DNA from: Siphonobacter aquaeclarae
GTDB lineage: Bacteria > Bacteroidota > Bacteroidia > Cytophagales > Spirosomataceae
NCBI RefSeq assembly: GCF_900103285.1
Contig: NZ_FNGS01000005.1
Location: forward strand, 40,521 to 104,520
Direction of reading: 5' to 3'
DNA: 64,000 bases
Part shown: piece by piece, positions 26,256 to 34,998 of the stretch
Numbering within the stretch: position 1 is the first letter of the stretch
Layout: each line of letters begins with the position of its first letter
Notes under the pieces: generated by a model
What the model was told of the DNA's origin: nothing
Databases searched by the model: none
What the model saw: only the letters and a program-made list of their open reading frames with translations
Position numbers and translations under genes: made by a program

Positions 26256-28865
26256 TTAAACTTCCAACTCGCCATTGATATTCTCAAAGACGATCTCGTT
26301 GTCGGGCGATAACGTCATCAGAATGACGGCGTCTTTCCCGACCGTTCCCGCCAGTATGTCTTTCGACAGGGCGTTGAGAATGCGCTTCTGGAGTACCCGT
26401 TTCAGCGGCCGCGCCCCGAATGCGGGTTCGTAGCCTTCGTCGGCAATTTTCTCCAGGGCCTCATCAGTAGCCTCCAGCGTAATACCCTGTTCTTTCAGGC
26501 GCTGCTGGATCTGGCGGAACTGTATCGTTGCAATCTTCTTCAGGTTTTTCGGATTCAGCGGCTCGAAGAGCACGATCTCGTCGATCCGGTTCAGAAACTC
26601 CGGTCGTACCGACGCCTTCAGCAACTCCATCACCGCATTTTTCGCTTCCTCCACAATCAACGGACGGTTCCAGCCTTCGTCTTCGCCAAACTTCTCCATG
26701 ATGATCTGACTGCCGATGTTCGACGTCATGATGATGATGGTATTCTTGAAGTTCGCGATGCGGCCTTTGTTGTCCGTCAGCCGACCATCGTCCAATACCT
26801 GCAACAGGATATTCCAGACATCGGGGTGCGCTTTTTCTATTTCGTCGAGCAGGACCACGGAGTAGGGTTTCCGGCGGACGGCCTCGGTCAGCTGACCGCC
26901 TTCGTCATACCCGACATACCCCGGAGGCGCTCCGACCAGCCGGCTGACGGCGTGGCGCTCCTGGTACTCGCTCATATCGATCCGCACGAGGGCGTTTTCG
27001 TCGTTAAAGAGGTAATCGGCCAGGGTTTTGGCCAGCTCCGTCTTTCCAACGCCCGTCGGCCCGAGGAAGAGAAAACTTCCGATCGGCCGTTTCGGGTCCT
27101 GCATGCCGGCCCGGCTCCGCCGCACGGCGTCGGCCACTGCTTCAATCGCTTCATCCTGCCCGGCTACGCGCTTGTGTAGTTCTTTCTCCAGGCCGAGGAG
27201 CTTTTCGCGCTCGGACTGCAGCATTTTCGCTACCGGAATGCCTGTCCATTTGGCGACTACCTCGGCGATATCTTCGCTCGTTACTTCCTCCCGCATCATC
27301 GGGTTATCGTCCTTGTCGGTGCCCTGAAGTTCGGTCAGGCGCTTCTGCGCTTCCGGAATGCGGGCGTAGCGGATCTCGGCTACCTTGCCGTAGTCTCCCG
27401 CACGCTCGGCCTGGTCGGCTTCCAGCTTCAGTTGTTCTACCTGTTCTTTCAGGGTACGGACTTCGTTGACGCCCTGTTTCTCGGCTTCCCAACGGGCTTT
27501 CAGTTCGTTGCGCTGCTCGCTGAGGTCGGCAATTTCCTTGCTCAGGGCCGATTCTTTCTCTTTGTTGTTTTCCCGGCGGATGGCCTCGCGCTCAATTTCC
27601 AGCTGCATGACGCGGCGGTTGAGTTCGTCGAGTTCTTCCGGAACGGAGTCCATTTCGAGCCGGAGCTTGGCCGCAGCTTCGTCCATGAGGTCAATGGCCT
27701 TGTCGGGCAAAAAACGGTCGGATATGTACCGGCTCGACAGCTCGACAGCCGCGATCACCGCGTCGTCCTGAATCCGTACGCCGTGGTGGAGTTCGTATTT
27801 TTCCTTGATCCCACGGAGGATGGAGATGGCGTCGGCTTCATCCGGCTCATCCACCATGACGGCCTGGAACCGGCGTTCGAGCGCCTTGTCCTTCTCAATG
27901 TATTTCTGATACTCTTTCAGCGTCGTCGCTCCGATGGCATGAAGCTCGCCGCGGGCGAGGGCCGGTTTGAGGAGGTTGGCCGCGTCCATTGCGCCCTCAC
28001 CGCCCGCTCCGGCGCCGATCAGCGTGTGTATTTCGTCGATGAAGAGGATCAGCTCGCCGTCGGAGTCGGTTACTTCTTTGATGACGGCTTTCAGACGCTC
28101 TTCAAACTCTCCCTTGTACTTGGCGCCGGCGATGAGCAGACCCATATCGAGGGAGACAATGATCTTGTCTTTCAGGTTTTCGGGAACGTCGCCCTGGACG
28201 ATCCGCTGGGCGAGGCCTTCCACGATGGCCGTTTTTCCGACGCCGGGCTCCCCGAGCAAAATGGGGTTGTTTTTAGTCCGGCGGGAAAGAATCTGCAGTA
28301 CCCGGCGGATTTCTTCGTCCCGACCGATAACCGGGTCGATCTTGCCGCTGCGGGCGAGTTCATTCAGGTTTTTGGAGTACCGCTCCAGCGACCGGTACTT
28401 GGCTTCTGCGTTCTGGTCTTTCACAGGGTTATTTTTTCCTCTTAATTCTTTGATAGCGGTCTGAAGTTCCTTTTCCCGGAGGCCGGCTTCCTTCAGGAGG
28501 GTGGCTACGGCGTCTTTTCCGGCTGTCAGACCGAGCAGAATCAGCTCGATGCTGACAAATTCGTCGTCAAAATCCTTCAGGAAAGCCTGGGCTTTGTTCA
28601 GTGCTGCCTGGAGGTCGTTGCCCAGATAGGGCTGTCCTCCGGAAACTTTCGGGTAGCCGTCGACGATGGCGTCGAGCCGGGTTTCGAGAAGGGATTGGTT
28701 GACATTGGCTTTTTTCATCAGGAAGCCCAGCGTATTGGCGTCGTCTTCGAGGAGCGCTTTCAGTACGTGCCCCGTCTCGACTGCCTGCTGCTGGTTTCCC
28801 TGGGCAATCTGTACGGCCTGCTGGATTACTTCCTGGGCCTTGATGGTATATTGGTTGAAATTCAT
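26256..28865 (-). CDS. clpB: ATP-dependent disaggregase ClpB
   Basis: An 869-residue AAA+ chaperone of normal full length. The N domain (1-145, two Clp repeats) is followed by NBD1 with Walker A GEPGVGKT (205-212) and [15 protein letters not shown] Walker B, the long coiled-coil M domain (about 400-530; [20 protein letters not shown]), NBD2 with Walker [10 protein letters not shown] near 605, and a C-terminal small domain ([15 protein letters not shown]). The M domain separates it from ClpA/ClpC, and no IGF/L loop for ClpP binding is evident. It threads aggregated proteins through its pore together with DnaK. It is monocistronic, with a terminator downstream and a 391-bp divergent promoter region upstream. 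Confidence 0.97.
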   Translation of the reverse strand: MNFNQYTIKAQEVIQQAVQIAQGNQQQAVETGHVLKALLEDDANTLGFLMKKANVNQSLLETRLDAIVDGYPKVSGGQPYLGNDLQAALNKAQAFLKDFDDEFVSIELILLGLTAGKDAVATLLKEAGLREKELQTAIKELRGKNNPVKDQNAEAKYRSLERYSKNLNELARSGKIDPVIGRDEEIRRVLQILSRRTKNNPILLGEPGVGKTAIVEGLAQRIVQGDVPENLKDKIIVSLDMGLLIAGAKYKGEFEERLKAVIKEVTDSDGELILFIDEIHTLIGAGAGGEGAMDAANLLKPALARGELHAIGATTLKEYQKYIEKDKALERRFQAVMVDEPDEADAISILRGIKEKYELHHGVRIQDDAVIAAVELSSRYISDRFLPDKAIDLMDEAAAKLRLEMDSVPEELDELNRRVMQLEIEREAIRRENNKEKESALSKEIADLSEQRNELKARWEAEKQGVNEVRTLKEQVEQLKLEADQAERAGDYGKVAEIRYARIPEAQKRLTELQGTDKDDNPMMREEVTSEDIAEVVAKWTGIPVAKMLQSEREKLLGLEKELHKRVAGQDEAIEAVADAVRRSRAGMQDPKRPIGSFLFLGPTGVGKTELAKTLADYLFNDENALVRIDMSEYQERHAVSRLVGAPPGYVGYDEGGQLTEAVRRKPYSVVLLDEIEKAHPDVWNILLQVLDDGRLTDNKGRIANFKNTIIIMTSNIGSQIIMEKFGEDEGWNRPLIVEEAKNAVMELLKASVRPEFLNRIDEIVLFEPLNPKNLKKIATIQFRQIQQRLKEQGITLEATDEALEKIADEGYEPAFGARPLKRVLQKRILNALSKDILAGTVGKDAVILMTLSPDNEIVFENINGELEV

Positions 28866-29256
28866 GGCAACATTGTTGGATGACGGTATCGCTAAAAAAG
28901 AACAGCCAGCGGAAGAAATATGTCGTTTTGTCGGTTGAGGAGGGTATGGTGCGACACTATTCCGGTCATTTTGTCGGAAAAACTGCTAAAATTTCCGGGG
29001 AGGAACCGGGTAAACCTCCTCACCGCAACGGCCACGTCCCTGGTCTGTCCGGCGACGATAAAGTAACACATAACTTCCTCCCGGCAAAAGGATAAAAAGC
29101 ATTTCAATTCCCCTAAAATATCAGCAGAAAAAGACGTCGGATTTTGCCTGTTTAAGCACCATGTTTCGGCATAATCCCGCAAAAAGACGAAGTATTTGTT
29201 TGGCGAATCCACCGGGTCACGGTATATTCAGCCGTTGAAATTGTGACCATCCTCTT
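28866..29256. other. Divergent promoter region between clpB and the GH9 gene
   Basis: These 391 bp hold the promoters of clpB (minus) and the GH9 gene (plus). I found no exact TAnnTTTG box and no obvious CIRCE-like inverted repeat. An open reading frame on the minus strand (28892-29212) has no family features and I do not accept it as a gene. Confidence 0.4.
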
Positions 29257-31062
29257 ATGAAAGTTCGTCTCCTCTGCCTGTTATTCCTTTTTGCTACGCT
29301 TCCCGTATTTGCGCAGGAAACTGCATGGATCCGCATAAATCAGCTGGGTTACCTGGAGCGGTCGGCGAAGGTCGCCGTACTGGTCAGCAAACAGCCCATT
29401 TCCTGTTCCGATTTTGAAGTACTGGAAGGGGAGAAGGTCATTTTCCGTTCGGCAGAAGTCAAAGCCTATGGAAAATATGCAGCGTTTACCCATACATTCC
29501 GCCTGAATTTCAGCGCATTCGGTCGGCCGGGTACCTTCCGTATCCGGGCCGCAGGGGTAACCTCGCCCGCGTTCCGCATCGGAAACGATGTATACGACGG
29601 TACCGCCGACTTCCTCCTGAAATACATGCGGCAGCAGCGCAGCAACTACAATCCGTTTCTGAAAGATACTTGTCACCGGTACGACGGCTTCATCGTCTAT
29701 CATCCCGATCCGAAGAAGGATTCCACGCATCTCGATGTCTCCGGCGGCTGGCACGATGCCTCCGATTACCTGCAATACCTCCCGACCTCCGCCAACGCAA
29801 CATTCCAGCTGCTGTTTGCCTACTACAAAACCCCGAAGAGCTTCGGCGATGCGTTTGACGCCTGGGGAAATCCCGGAAAAAACGGCATCCCCGATATCCT
29901 GGACGAAGCCCGCTGGGGCCTGCGCTGGATGGTTAAAATGAACCCCGGCCCCGGAGAGTATTACAATCAGATTGCGGACGACCGCGACCATGCCGGCCTG
30001 CGCCTTCCCAACAAAGACAGCGTACGCTATGCGGCCAACAAAGGCCTGGCGCGACCGGTCTACTTCATCACGGGAAAACCGCAGGGCGCGTTCCGGTACA
30101 AAAACCGCACGCAGGGTGTGGCGTCATCCGCCGGAAAATTTGCCTCGGCTTTTGCTCTCGGAAGCCTGCTTTTGAAAGAGTATGATGCCGCTTTCGCAGC
30201 GGATCTGGCAAAACGGGCGAAAGATGCGTACGCCTTCGGAAAACAGTTTCCGGGTACTACCCAGACCGCTCCCGGTCGCGCGCCGTATTTCTACGAAGAA
30301 GATAACTACGTGGACGACATGGAGTTAGCGGCCCTTGCCCTGCACAAACTCAACGCATCACCCGCTCTTGCACAGGACGCGCTCGCCTTCGCCAAACAGG
30401 AGCCCGTGACGCCGTGGATGGGCGCCGATACGGCCCGCCATTACCAATGGTACCCGTTTGTGAATCTCGGTCACTACCTCGGTGCAGCTGGTCCGGGTGC
30501 AGATGCCGCCCGGTACCGGGAGTTCATGAAGCAGGGGATTGACAAAGTACTGAAACGGGGCGAGCGCAATCCCTTCCTGAATGGCGTGCCGTTTATCTGG
30601 TGTTCCAATAACCTCGTAGCCGGAATTGTGACCCAAATCCGTCTGTACCGTGAAGTGACGGGCGACGCCTCGCTGGCGGAGGCGGAGGCAGCCTACCGCG
30701 ATTGGCTTTTTGGCTGTAACCCGTGGGGAACGAGCATGATCTGCGACCTCCCCGAATCCGGAACTGCGCCGAAAGATCCACACTCGGCCTTCACGCATCT
30801 GTATGGATACAAAATACCGGGCGGACTGGTCGACGGCCCGATCTATGGCAGTATCTGGAACAAATTGATCGGGATCAAACTGGTACATCCCGATGAATAT
30901 GAGGCATTTCAATCGGGGTTAGTCGTGTACCATGATGATTTCGGCGATTACTCCACGAATGAGCCGACGATGGACGGCACCGCCAGTCTTTCCTACTATC
31001 TCTCTTCCCTTCAGGAGGAAGGAACCGTAAAAAAAAAGTCCGCGACACGCAGGGCGCGCTGA
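29257..31062 (+). CDS. GH9 endoglucanase/cellulase, frame interrupted at a poly-A run before a deacetylase domain
   Basis: A 601-residue protein: signal peptide (to about FAQ, residue 20), an N-terminal Ig-like CelD_N domain (about 22-108; IRINQLGYLERSAKVAVLV), then the GH9 alpha/alpha barrel. Catalytic base aspartates are in GGWHDASDY (D167, D170) and the catalytic acid is Glu569 in TNEPTMDG. It should cleave beta-1,4-glucan or a related beta-glucan outside the inner membrane. Just after the catalytic glutamate the frame enters GTA AAA AAA AAG and ends 10 codons later, while the -1 frame continues without a stop into a polysaccharide deacetylase. A fused product would be 823 residues. The nine-A tract allows slippage, phase variation, mutation or assembly error. 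Confidence 0.9.
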   Translation: MKVRLLCLLFLFATLPVFAQETAWIRINQLGYLERSAKVAVLVSKQPISCSDFEVLEGEKVIFRSAEVKAYGKYAAFTHTFRLNFSAFGRPGTFRIRAAGVTSPAFRIGNDVYDGTADFLLKYMRQQRSNYNPFLKDTCHRYDGFIVYHPDPKKDSTHLDVSGGWHDASDYLQYLPTSANATFQLLFAYYKTPKSFGDAFDAWGNPGKNGIPDILDEARWGLRWMVKMNPGPGEYYNQIADDRDHAGLRLPNKDSVRYAANKGLARPVYFITGKPQGAFRYKNRTQGVASSAGKFASAFALGSLLLKEYDAAFAADLAKRAKDAYAFGKQFPGTTQTAPGRAPYFYEEDNYVDDMELAALALHKLNASPALAQDALAFAKQEPVTPWMGADTARHYQWYPFVNLGHYLGAAGPGADAARYREFMKQGIDKVLKRGERNPFLNGVPFIWCSNNLVAGIVTQIRLYREVTGDASLAEAEAAYRDWLFGCNPWGTSMICDLPESGTAPKDPHSAFTHLYGYKIPGGLVDGPIYGSIWNKLIGIKLVHPDEYEAFQSGLVVYHDDFGDYSTNEPTMDGTASLSYYLSSLQEEGTVKKKSATRRAR

Positions 31063-31727
31063 TCCGGCGACCGATCGACGGGAAGAAAAGCATCTACCTG
31101 GTATTTTCGGCGCACGACCGCGCTGAGGGCCGTCACCTGATCGGCCGCGTACTTCGCCGGAACGGAATCAAAGGTAATTTTTTCCTGACCGGTGATTTTC
31201 TCCGGAAAGCCCGGTTCCGGCGCTGGACAAAGACAATGGTACAGGCCGGACACTATGTCGGCAGCCACTCTGATAAACACCTGCTGTATTGCGACTGGAC
31301 CCGCCGCGATTCACTGCTGGTTTCCCGGGCGCTGTTTGACAGGGATCTCGATGCCGCGTATGCCGAGCTGAAGCATATCGGAGTGAAGCAGGCGCCGTGG
31401 TTTCTGCCCCCGTATGAATGGTATAACAGGGAAACCGTTCGCTGGAGTGAAGAAAGAGGGCTGACGGTTTTCAATTTTACTCCCGGCACCGGTACCAATG
31501 CCGACTACACCTGGCCCGGGTTGCCGAACTACCGGTCGAGCGACACGTTGTGGAACCGGCTGCTGCGGTACGAAGCGGAGCAATCGCTTGACGGCGCCTT
31601 CCTGTTGATTCACTTAGGTACGGATCCACGGAGAAAGGACAAATTTTACCGTTTACTGGACGGAACAATCCTGCCGGAACTTCGGCGGAGAGGTTATACC
31701 TTTGAGCGTCTTCCTGACGAAAACTGA
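31023..31727 (+). CDS. Polysaccharide deacetylase (NodB-like) domain without its own start, -1 frame of the GH9 gene
   Basis: This frame is open from the stop at 30960, and coding similarity begins at the slippery run (VRDTQGALIRRPIDGKKSIY). The first in-frame ATG is at 31236, inside the domain, and there is no signal peptide, so independent translation of a complete domain is unlikely. NodB-type features are YLVFSAHD (degenerate motif 1), the metal-binding GSHSDKH (H-S-x-x-H, motif 2), PWFLPPYEWY and AFLLIHLG. Carbohydrate esterase family 4 enzymes remove acetyl groups from glycans, which would suit acetylated hemicellulose. It is followed 14 bp later by the D-lactate dehydrogenase gene. I interpret it as the C-terminal domain of the GH9 protein. 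Confidence 0.8.
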   Translation, partial: NRKKKVRDTQGALIRRPIDGKKSIYLVFSAHDRAEGRHLIGRVLRRNGIKGNFFLTGDFLRKARFRRWTKTMVQAGHYVGSHSDKHLLYCDWTRRDSLLVSRALFDRDLDAAYAELKHIGVKQAPWFLPPYEWYNRETVRWSEERGLTVFNFTPGTGTNADYTWPGLPNYRSSDTLWNRLLRYEAEQSLDGAFLLIHLGTDPRRKDKFYRLLDGTILPELRRRGYTFERLPDEN

Positions 31728-31741
31728 CCGCTCTGTCCAAC

Positions 31742-32725
31742 ATGGAAATCGCCTTCTTCAGTACCCAGTCGTACGACCGGGAAACCTTTGACCGCTTTCG
31801 CGGCGACCACCGGCTGCATTATTTCTCCGCTTCGCTCGATGAGCAAACCGTTCGCCTCGCTGAAGGTTTTGAAGCGATTTGTGTCTTTGTGAATGATCGG
31901 TTGAATGGAGGGATTATCCGCCACCTCGCCGGGAAAGGATTGAAACTCATTGCCCTGCGTTGTGCCGGCTTCAATAATGTCGACATCGCTGCCGCCGCCG
32001 AGGCCGGCGTGCGCATTGTCCGGGTACCGGCCTATTCTCCGCAGGCGGTCGCCGAGCATGCCCTGGCCCTTATTCTGACGCTGAACCGCAAGACACACAA
32101 GGCCTATAACCGGGTTCGGGAAGGTAACTTTTCCCTCGAACGACTCACCGGCTTCAACCTGCATGGCCGTACAGTCGGGGTAATCGGTACCGGACTAATC
32201 GGGTCGACATTCGCACGGACGATTCACGCCCTGGGTATGCAGGTACTCGCCTATGACATCCATCCCGATCCTGAACTGACCTTTGCCGAATACCTGCCGC
32301 TGGAGGAGTTGCTCCGCCGGTCGGATATTGTCTCGCTCCATTGTCCGCTCAACGCGTCCACGCGCTACCTTATCCGCGAAGAGACGCTTGCCTGGATGAA
32401 GGACGGGGTCATGCTCATCAACACCGGACGCGGCGCACTGGTCCATACAATAGACGTAATTGAAGCGCTGAAATCCGGTAAAATCGGGTTTCTCGGGCTC
32501 GATGTATACGAACAGGAAGAACACCTCTTTTTCCGGGACCTCTCCGAAACCATCATTCAGGACGATACCATCGCCCGCCTGATGAGCTTCCCGAACGTGC
32601 TGATTACCGCCCACCAGGCCTTCCTGACCCAGGAAGCTCTCGACGAAATCGCCCGAACGACACTCAATAGCCTGGCCGAGTACCAGGCGGGACAGCCTCT
32701 GACGCAGGAGCTGGGAAGGCAATAG
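31742..32725 (+). CDS. ldhA: D-lactate dehydrogenase (2-hydroxyacid dehydrogenase family)
   Basis: A 327-residue NAD-dependent D-2-hydroxyacid dehydrogenase reducing pyruvate to D-lactate. The Rossmann motif VGVIGTGLIGSTFA lies at about 145-158; the catalytic arginine is in NTGRGALVHT, the glutamate in LDVYEQEEHLFF and the histidine in LITAHQAFLT. The N-terminal AFFSTQSYDRETF and the EQEEHLFFRDLS segment are characteristic of the D-LDH branch (E. coli LdhA, lactobacillary D-LDH) and separate it from glycerate or formate dehydrogenases. It follows the deacetylase frame by 14 bp and may be co-transcribed; downstream lies a large repeat array. Confidence 0.9.
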   Translation: MEIAFFSTQSYDRETFDRFRGDHRLHYFSASLDEQTVRLAEGFEAICVFVNDRLNGGIIRHLAGKGLKLIALRCAGFNNVDIAAAAEAGVRIVRVPAYSPQAVAEHALALILTLNRKTHKAYNRVREGNFSLERLTGFNLHGRTVGVIGTGLIGSTFARTIHALGMQVLAYDIHPDPELTFAEYLPLEELLRRSDIVSLHCPLNASTRYLIREETLAWMKDGVMLINTGRGALVHTIDVIEALKSGKIGFLGLDVYEQEEHLFFRDLSETIIQDDTIARLMSFPNVLITAHQAFLTQEALDEIARTTLNSLAEYQAGQPLTQELGRQ

Positions 32726-33254
32726 GTTGAAGCAATAGGCTTTAAGCGATAAGCTATAGGCAAGGTGCGGCAACTATTCACATCGTCAGCTTATAGCCTA
32801 TAGCTTACGGCTTAAAGCCCTAACAAAACAGCATATTGCCTATAGCTTATCGCTTAGAGCCTACTGCTTCAACTTCACCACATTGCCCGAACGACAAAGC
32901 GATAAGCTATAGGCAGTGTGCGGCAACTATTCACGTCATCAGCTTATAGCCTATAGCTTACGGCTTGAAGACCTAACAAAACAGCGCCGGTCGCCCGATT
33001 TGGGGACGACCGGCGCTGTTTCCTGCAGCGTATTGCCTATAGCTTATCGCTTAAAGCCTACTGCTTCAACTTCACCACATTACCCGAACGACAAAGCGAT
33101 AAGCTATAGGCAAGGTGCGGCAACTATTCACGTCATCAGCTTATAGCCTAAAGCTCACGGCTTAAAGCCCTAACAAAACAGCGCCGGTCACCCGATTTGG
33201 GGACGACCGGCGCTGTTTCCTGCAGCGTATTGCCTATAGCTTACAGCCTATAGC
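32726..33254. repeat. Three-copy tandem array of a hairpin unit that includes the 3' end of the GH105 gene
   Basis: The 529 bp between the convergent D-LDH and GH105 genes consist of three direct copies of one unit (AAGCGATAAGCTATAGG at 32744, 32897 and 33094). Copies 2 and 3 carry an extra 44 bp that forms a hairpin (32980-32993/33007-33020 and 33177-33190/33204-33217, CAGCGCCGGTCG...CGACCGGCGCTG). The unit contains in-phase heptads (TTATAGC, CTATAGC, TTACGGC, TTAAAGC from 32791, and complements from 32833), and each copy ends with CTACTGCTTCAACTTCACCA, the last six codons plus stop of the GH105 gene. Thus the gene's 3' terminus is present three times. Confidence 0.9.
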
Positions 33255-34379
33255 CTACTGCTTCAACTTCACCACTTCCGATCCTGCCAGCAAATACGCG
33301 CCCGCACCATACACCTCCCAGCTATCTGCGCTGAAATTGCGCCGCGGATCTGCGCCGATGGGCTGCACCCAGCCTACTTTCCCGTCTTCGGCGACGAGCT
33401 TGTTAAGACCTTCCCAGGCTTTCTTCACCGCGGGGAGGAATTTCGACTTGGGCAGGATACCCTGGTTAATACCCCACGCCATTGCATAGCAGTCGAACCC
33501 GCTACCGGAGCCTTCGCCACCCGGAAACGATTCCGGGTCCAGCAGACTCGCCCGCCAAAGGCCGTCAGGTTGCTGCAGCTCAAGCAGGCGCTCGCTCATA
33601 TCCTTGAACTGCGTGAGGTAGAAGTTCCGTTGCGGGTGGTTTTTGGGTAATTCTTTCAGTAGCCGAACGAGACCACCCATGACCCAGCCGTTCCCGCGGG
33701 ACCAGAATATCTTCTGCCCGTTGGCTTCGCGTTTGCCTTCTCCTTTTTCGTTGATGAGGTAGCTGGCGTCCCGGGCGTAGAGGCGCTCCTCCTTATTATA
33801 CAGCAGGTTATAGGTCTGGCGAAACAGCGTGTCGCTTTGCGTATAGTAGGAGGGATCGTTAAGTGTTTTGCCGAGCTTGACGAGGGTAGGCGGCGCCATG
33901 AACAGCGCGTCGCACCACCACCAGGTAATGCCGCGCTTGCGGATTTCCGGGCCGAGTACCTGTCTGATTTTCAGGACAGTGTCTATCGTCGCCTGAATCA
34001 TTTTCCGGTCCTTCCGGATGCGGTACAGATCAATATAGGTCTGACTGATCGCAATGTCATCGGCATGGTCAAACCGTTGTCCGGGCAGCCAGCGGTTTCG
34101 TTCTCCCATCGCAATCAGCGAGTCGAGGATACGCGGCGACTTCGTGGTTTCATACGCGGCGAATACACCCGCATAGAAAGCTCCGTTGGTCCAGTCAGTG
34201 GCTTTGTGTTTCGGGTTACTGAGTTGCCAGTCGGTAACTTTTTCCATTTTCGACTTGATATATCCGGCCGAAAAGATAGAGGAAGGAGGGTCGCCGGAAG
34301 CCGGATGGCTAACGGTCAGAGAGCCGCCGGCCGTCGCGGAGGTAACGGCGGCAAGAGCGACAAGACAGGTGAGTTTCAT
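33255..34379 (-). CDS. GH105 unsaturated rhamnogalacturonyl hydrolase (YteR/RhiN-like)
   Basis: A 374-residue secreted enzyme of the GH88/GH105 alpha/alpha-barrel superfamily. The start at 34379 gives a clean signal peptide (MKLTCLVALAAVTSATAGG); an ATG four codons upstream (34391) is possible. Family motifs are KATDWTNGAFYAGVFA, RFDHADDIAISQTYIDLY, TWWWCDALFMAPP and FWSRGNGWVMGGL, including the aspartate that hydrates the double bond of the unsaturated uronate. It acts on disaccharides left by pectate or rhamnogalacturonan lyases, suggesting pectin use, although no lyase lies in the window. It stands alone, and its 3' end is duplicated in the adjacent repeat array. Confidence 0.9.
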   Translation of the reverse strand: MKLTCLVALAAVTSATAGGSLTVSHPASGDPPSSIFSAGYIKSKMEKVTDWQLSNPKHKATDWTNGAFYAGVFAAYETTKSPRILDSLIAMGERNRWLPGQRFDHADDIAISQTYIDLYRIRKDRKMIQATIDTVLKIRQVLGPEIRKRGITWWWCDALFMAPPTLVKLGKTLNDPSYYTQSDTLFRQTYNLLYNKEERLYARDASYLINEKGEGKREANGQKIFWSRGNGWVMGGLVRLLKELPKNHPQRNFYLTQFKDMSERLLELQQPDGLWRASLLDPESFPGGEGSGSGFDCYAMAWGINQGILPKSKFLPAVKKAWEGLNKLVAEDGKVGWVQPIGADPRRNFSADSWEVYGAGAYLLAGSEVVKLKQ

Positions 34380-34425
34380 GGTTGAGAGCATTTACGAAAC
34401 AGACTGCCGTCCGGGCCATAAACCC

Positions 34426-34433
34426 TACTTTTG
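34426..34433 (+). promoter_or_regulatory. TAnnTTTG promoter box for a nearly leaderless gene
   Basis: TACTTTTG is an exact match to the Bacteroidota -7 box and ends five bases before the ATG at 34438. Transcription starting about seven bases after the box would begin at or next to the start codon. No clear -33 TTTG was assigned. Confidence 0.5.
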
Positions 34434-34437
34434 CATC

Positions 34438-34998
34438 ATGTTGCTGCACATCATCGGGGCGTCGTGTTCGGGTACGACAACCCTGGGCCAACACTTGTCG
34501 GCCCGATTATCCCGGCCCTTTTTCGATACAGACGATTTTTTCTGGGAGTCAACCGACCCTCCTTTCCAAATCAAGCGTAATCCGGAGGTCCGGAACTGGT
34601 TGCTGACGAACGCACTCGAAACGCATTCTGACGCTATTGTCAGCGGTTCGCTGCTGGGCTGGGGAGAAGAATGGAAACCGGATGCAGCTGTATTTCTCTG
34701 GATTCCGGCGGATATCCGGCTGGAGCGACTGAAAGCCAGGGAGTTGCAACGGTACGGCCCGGAGGCATTGACGGCTCCGGACCGCCGGGAAGCGTTCGAA
34801 GCGTTTCTGACCTGGGCAGCTCAATACGACGATCCGGCGTTTACAGGACGCAGTCGCCGGAGGCAGGAAGAATGGCTCGCCACCCTCGGATGCCCGGTTC
34901 TGAAAATTTTGGGTGATACCAGCGTCGCCGAACGGGTCGAACGTGTAACTGCCTGGTTGACTATGCTTTCGGGTGAGCCTGCAAATACGCTTCCTTGA
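34438..34998 (+). CDS. P-loop NTPase, small-molecule-kinase-like, with atypical Walker A
   Basis: A 186-residue protein with the fold order of nucleotide/shikimate-type kinases. The P-loop reads IIGASCSGTTTLG, with threonine where Walker A normally has lysine. This occurs in a recognised family annotated as AAA or adenylate-kinase-like ATPase, so it is not necessarily inactive. Other features are FFDTDDFFW (substrate-side acids) and an arginine-rich lid region (TGRSRRRQEEWL). An exact TACTTTTG promoter box lies 5 bp before the ATG, implying a leaderless or nearly leaderless mRNA. The 3' end overlaps the convergent xer gene by 38 bp. Substrate unknown. Confidence 0.75.
   Translation: MLLHIIGASCSGTTTLGQHLSARLSRPFFDTDDFFWESTDPPFQIKRNPEVRNWLLTNALETHSDAIVSGSLLGWGEEWKPDAAVFLWIPADIRLERLKARELQRYGPEALTAPDRREAFEAFLTWAAQYDDPAFTGRSRRRQEEWLATLGCPVLKILGDTSVAERVERVTAWLTMLSGEPANTLP

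Noticed and set aside
28892..29212. 106-codon minus-strand frame between clpB and the GH9 gene
   Set aside because: No signal, domain or codon bias; it occupies the expected divergent promoter region.
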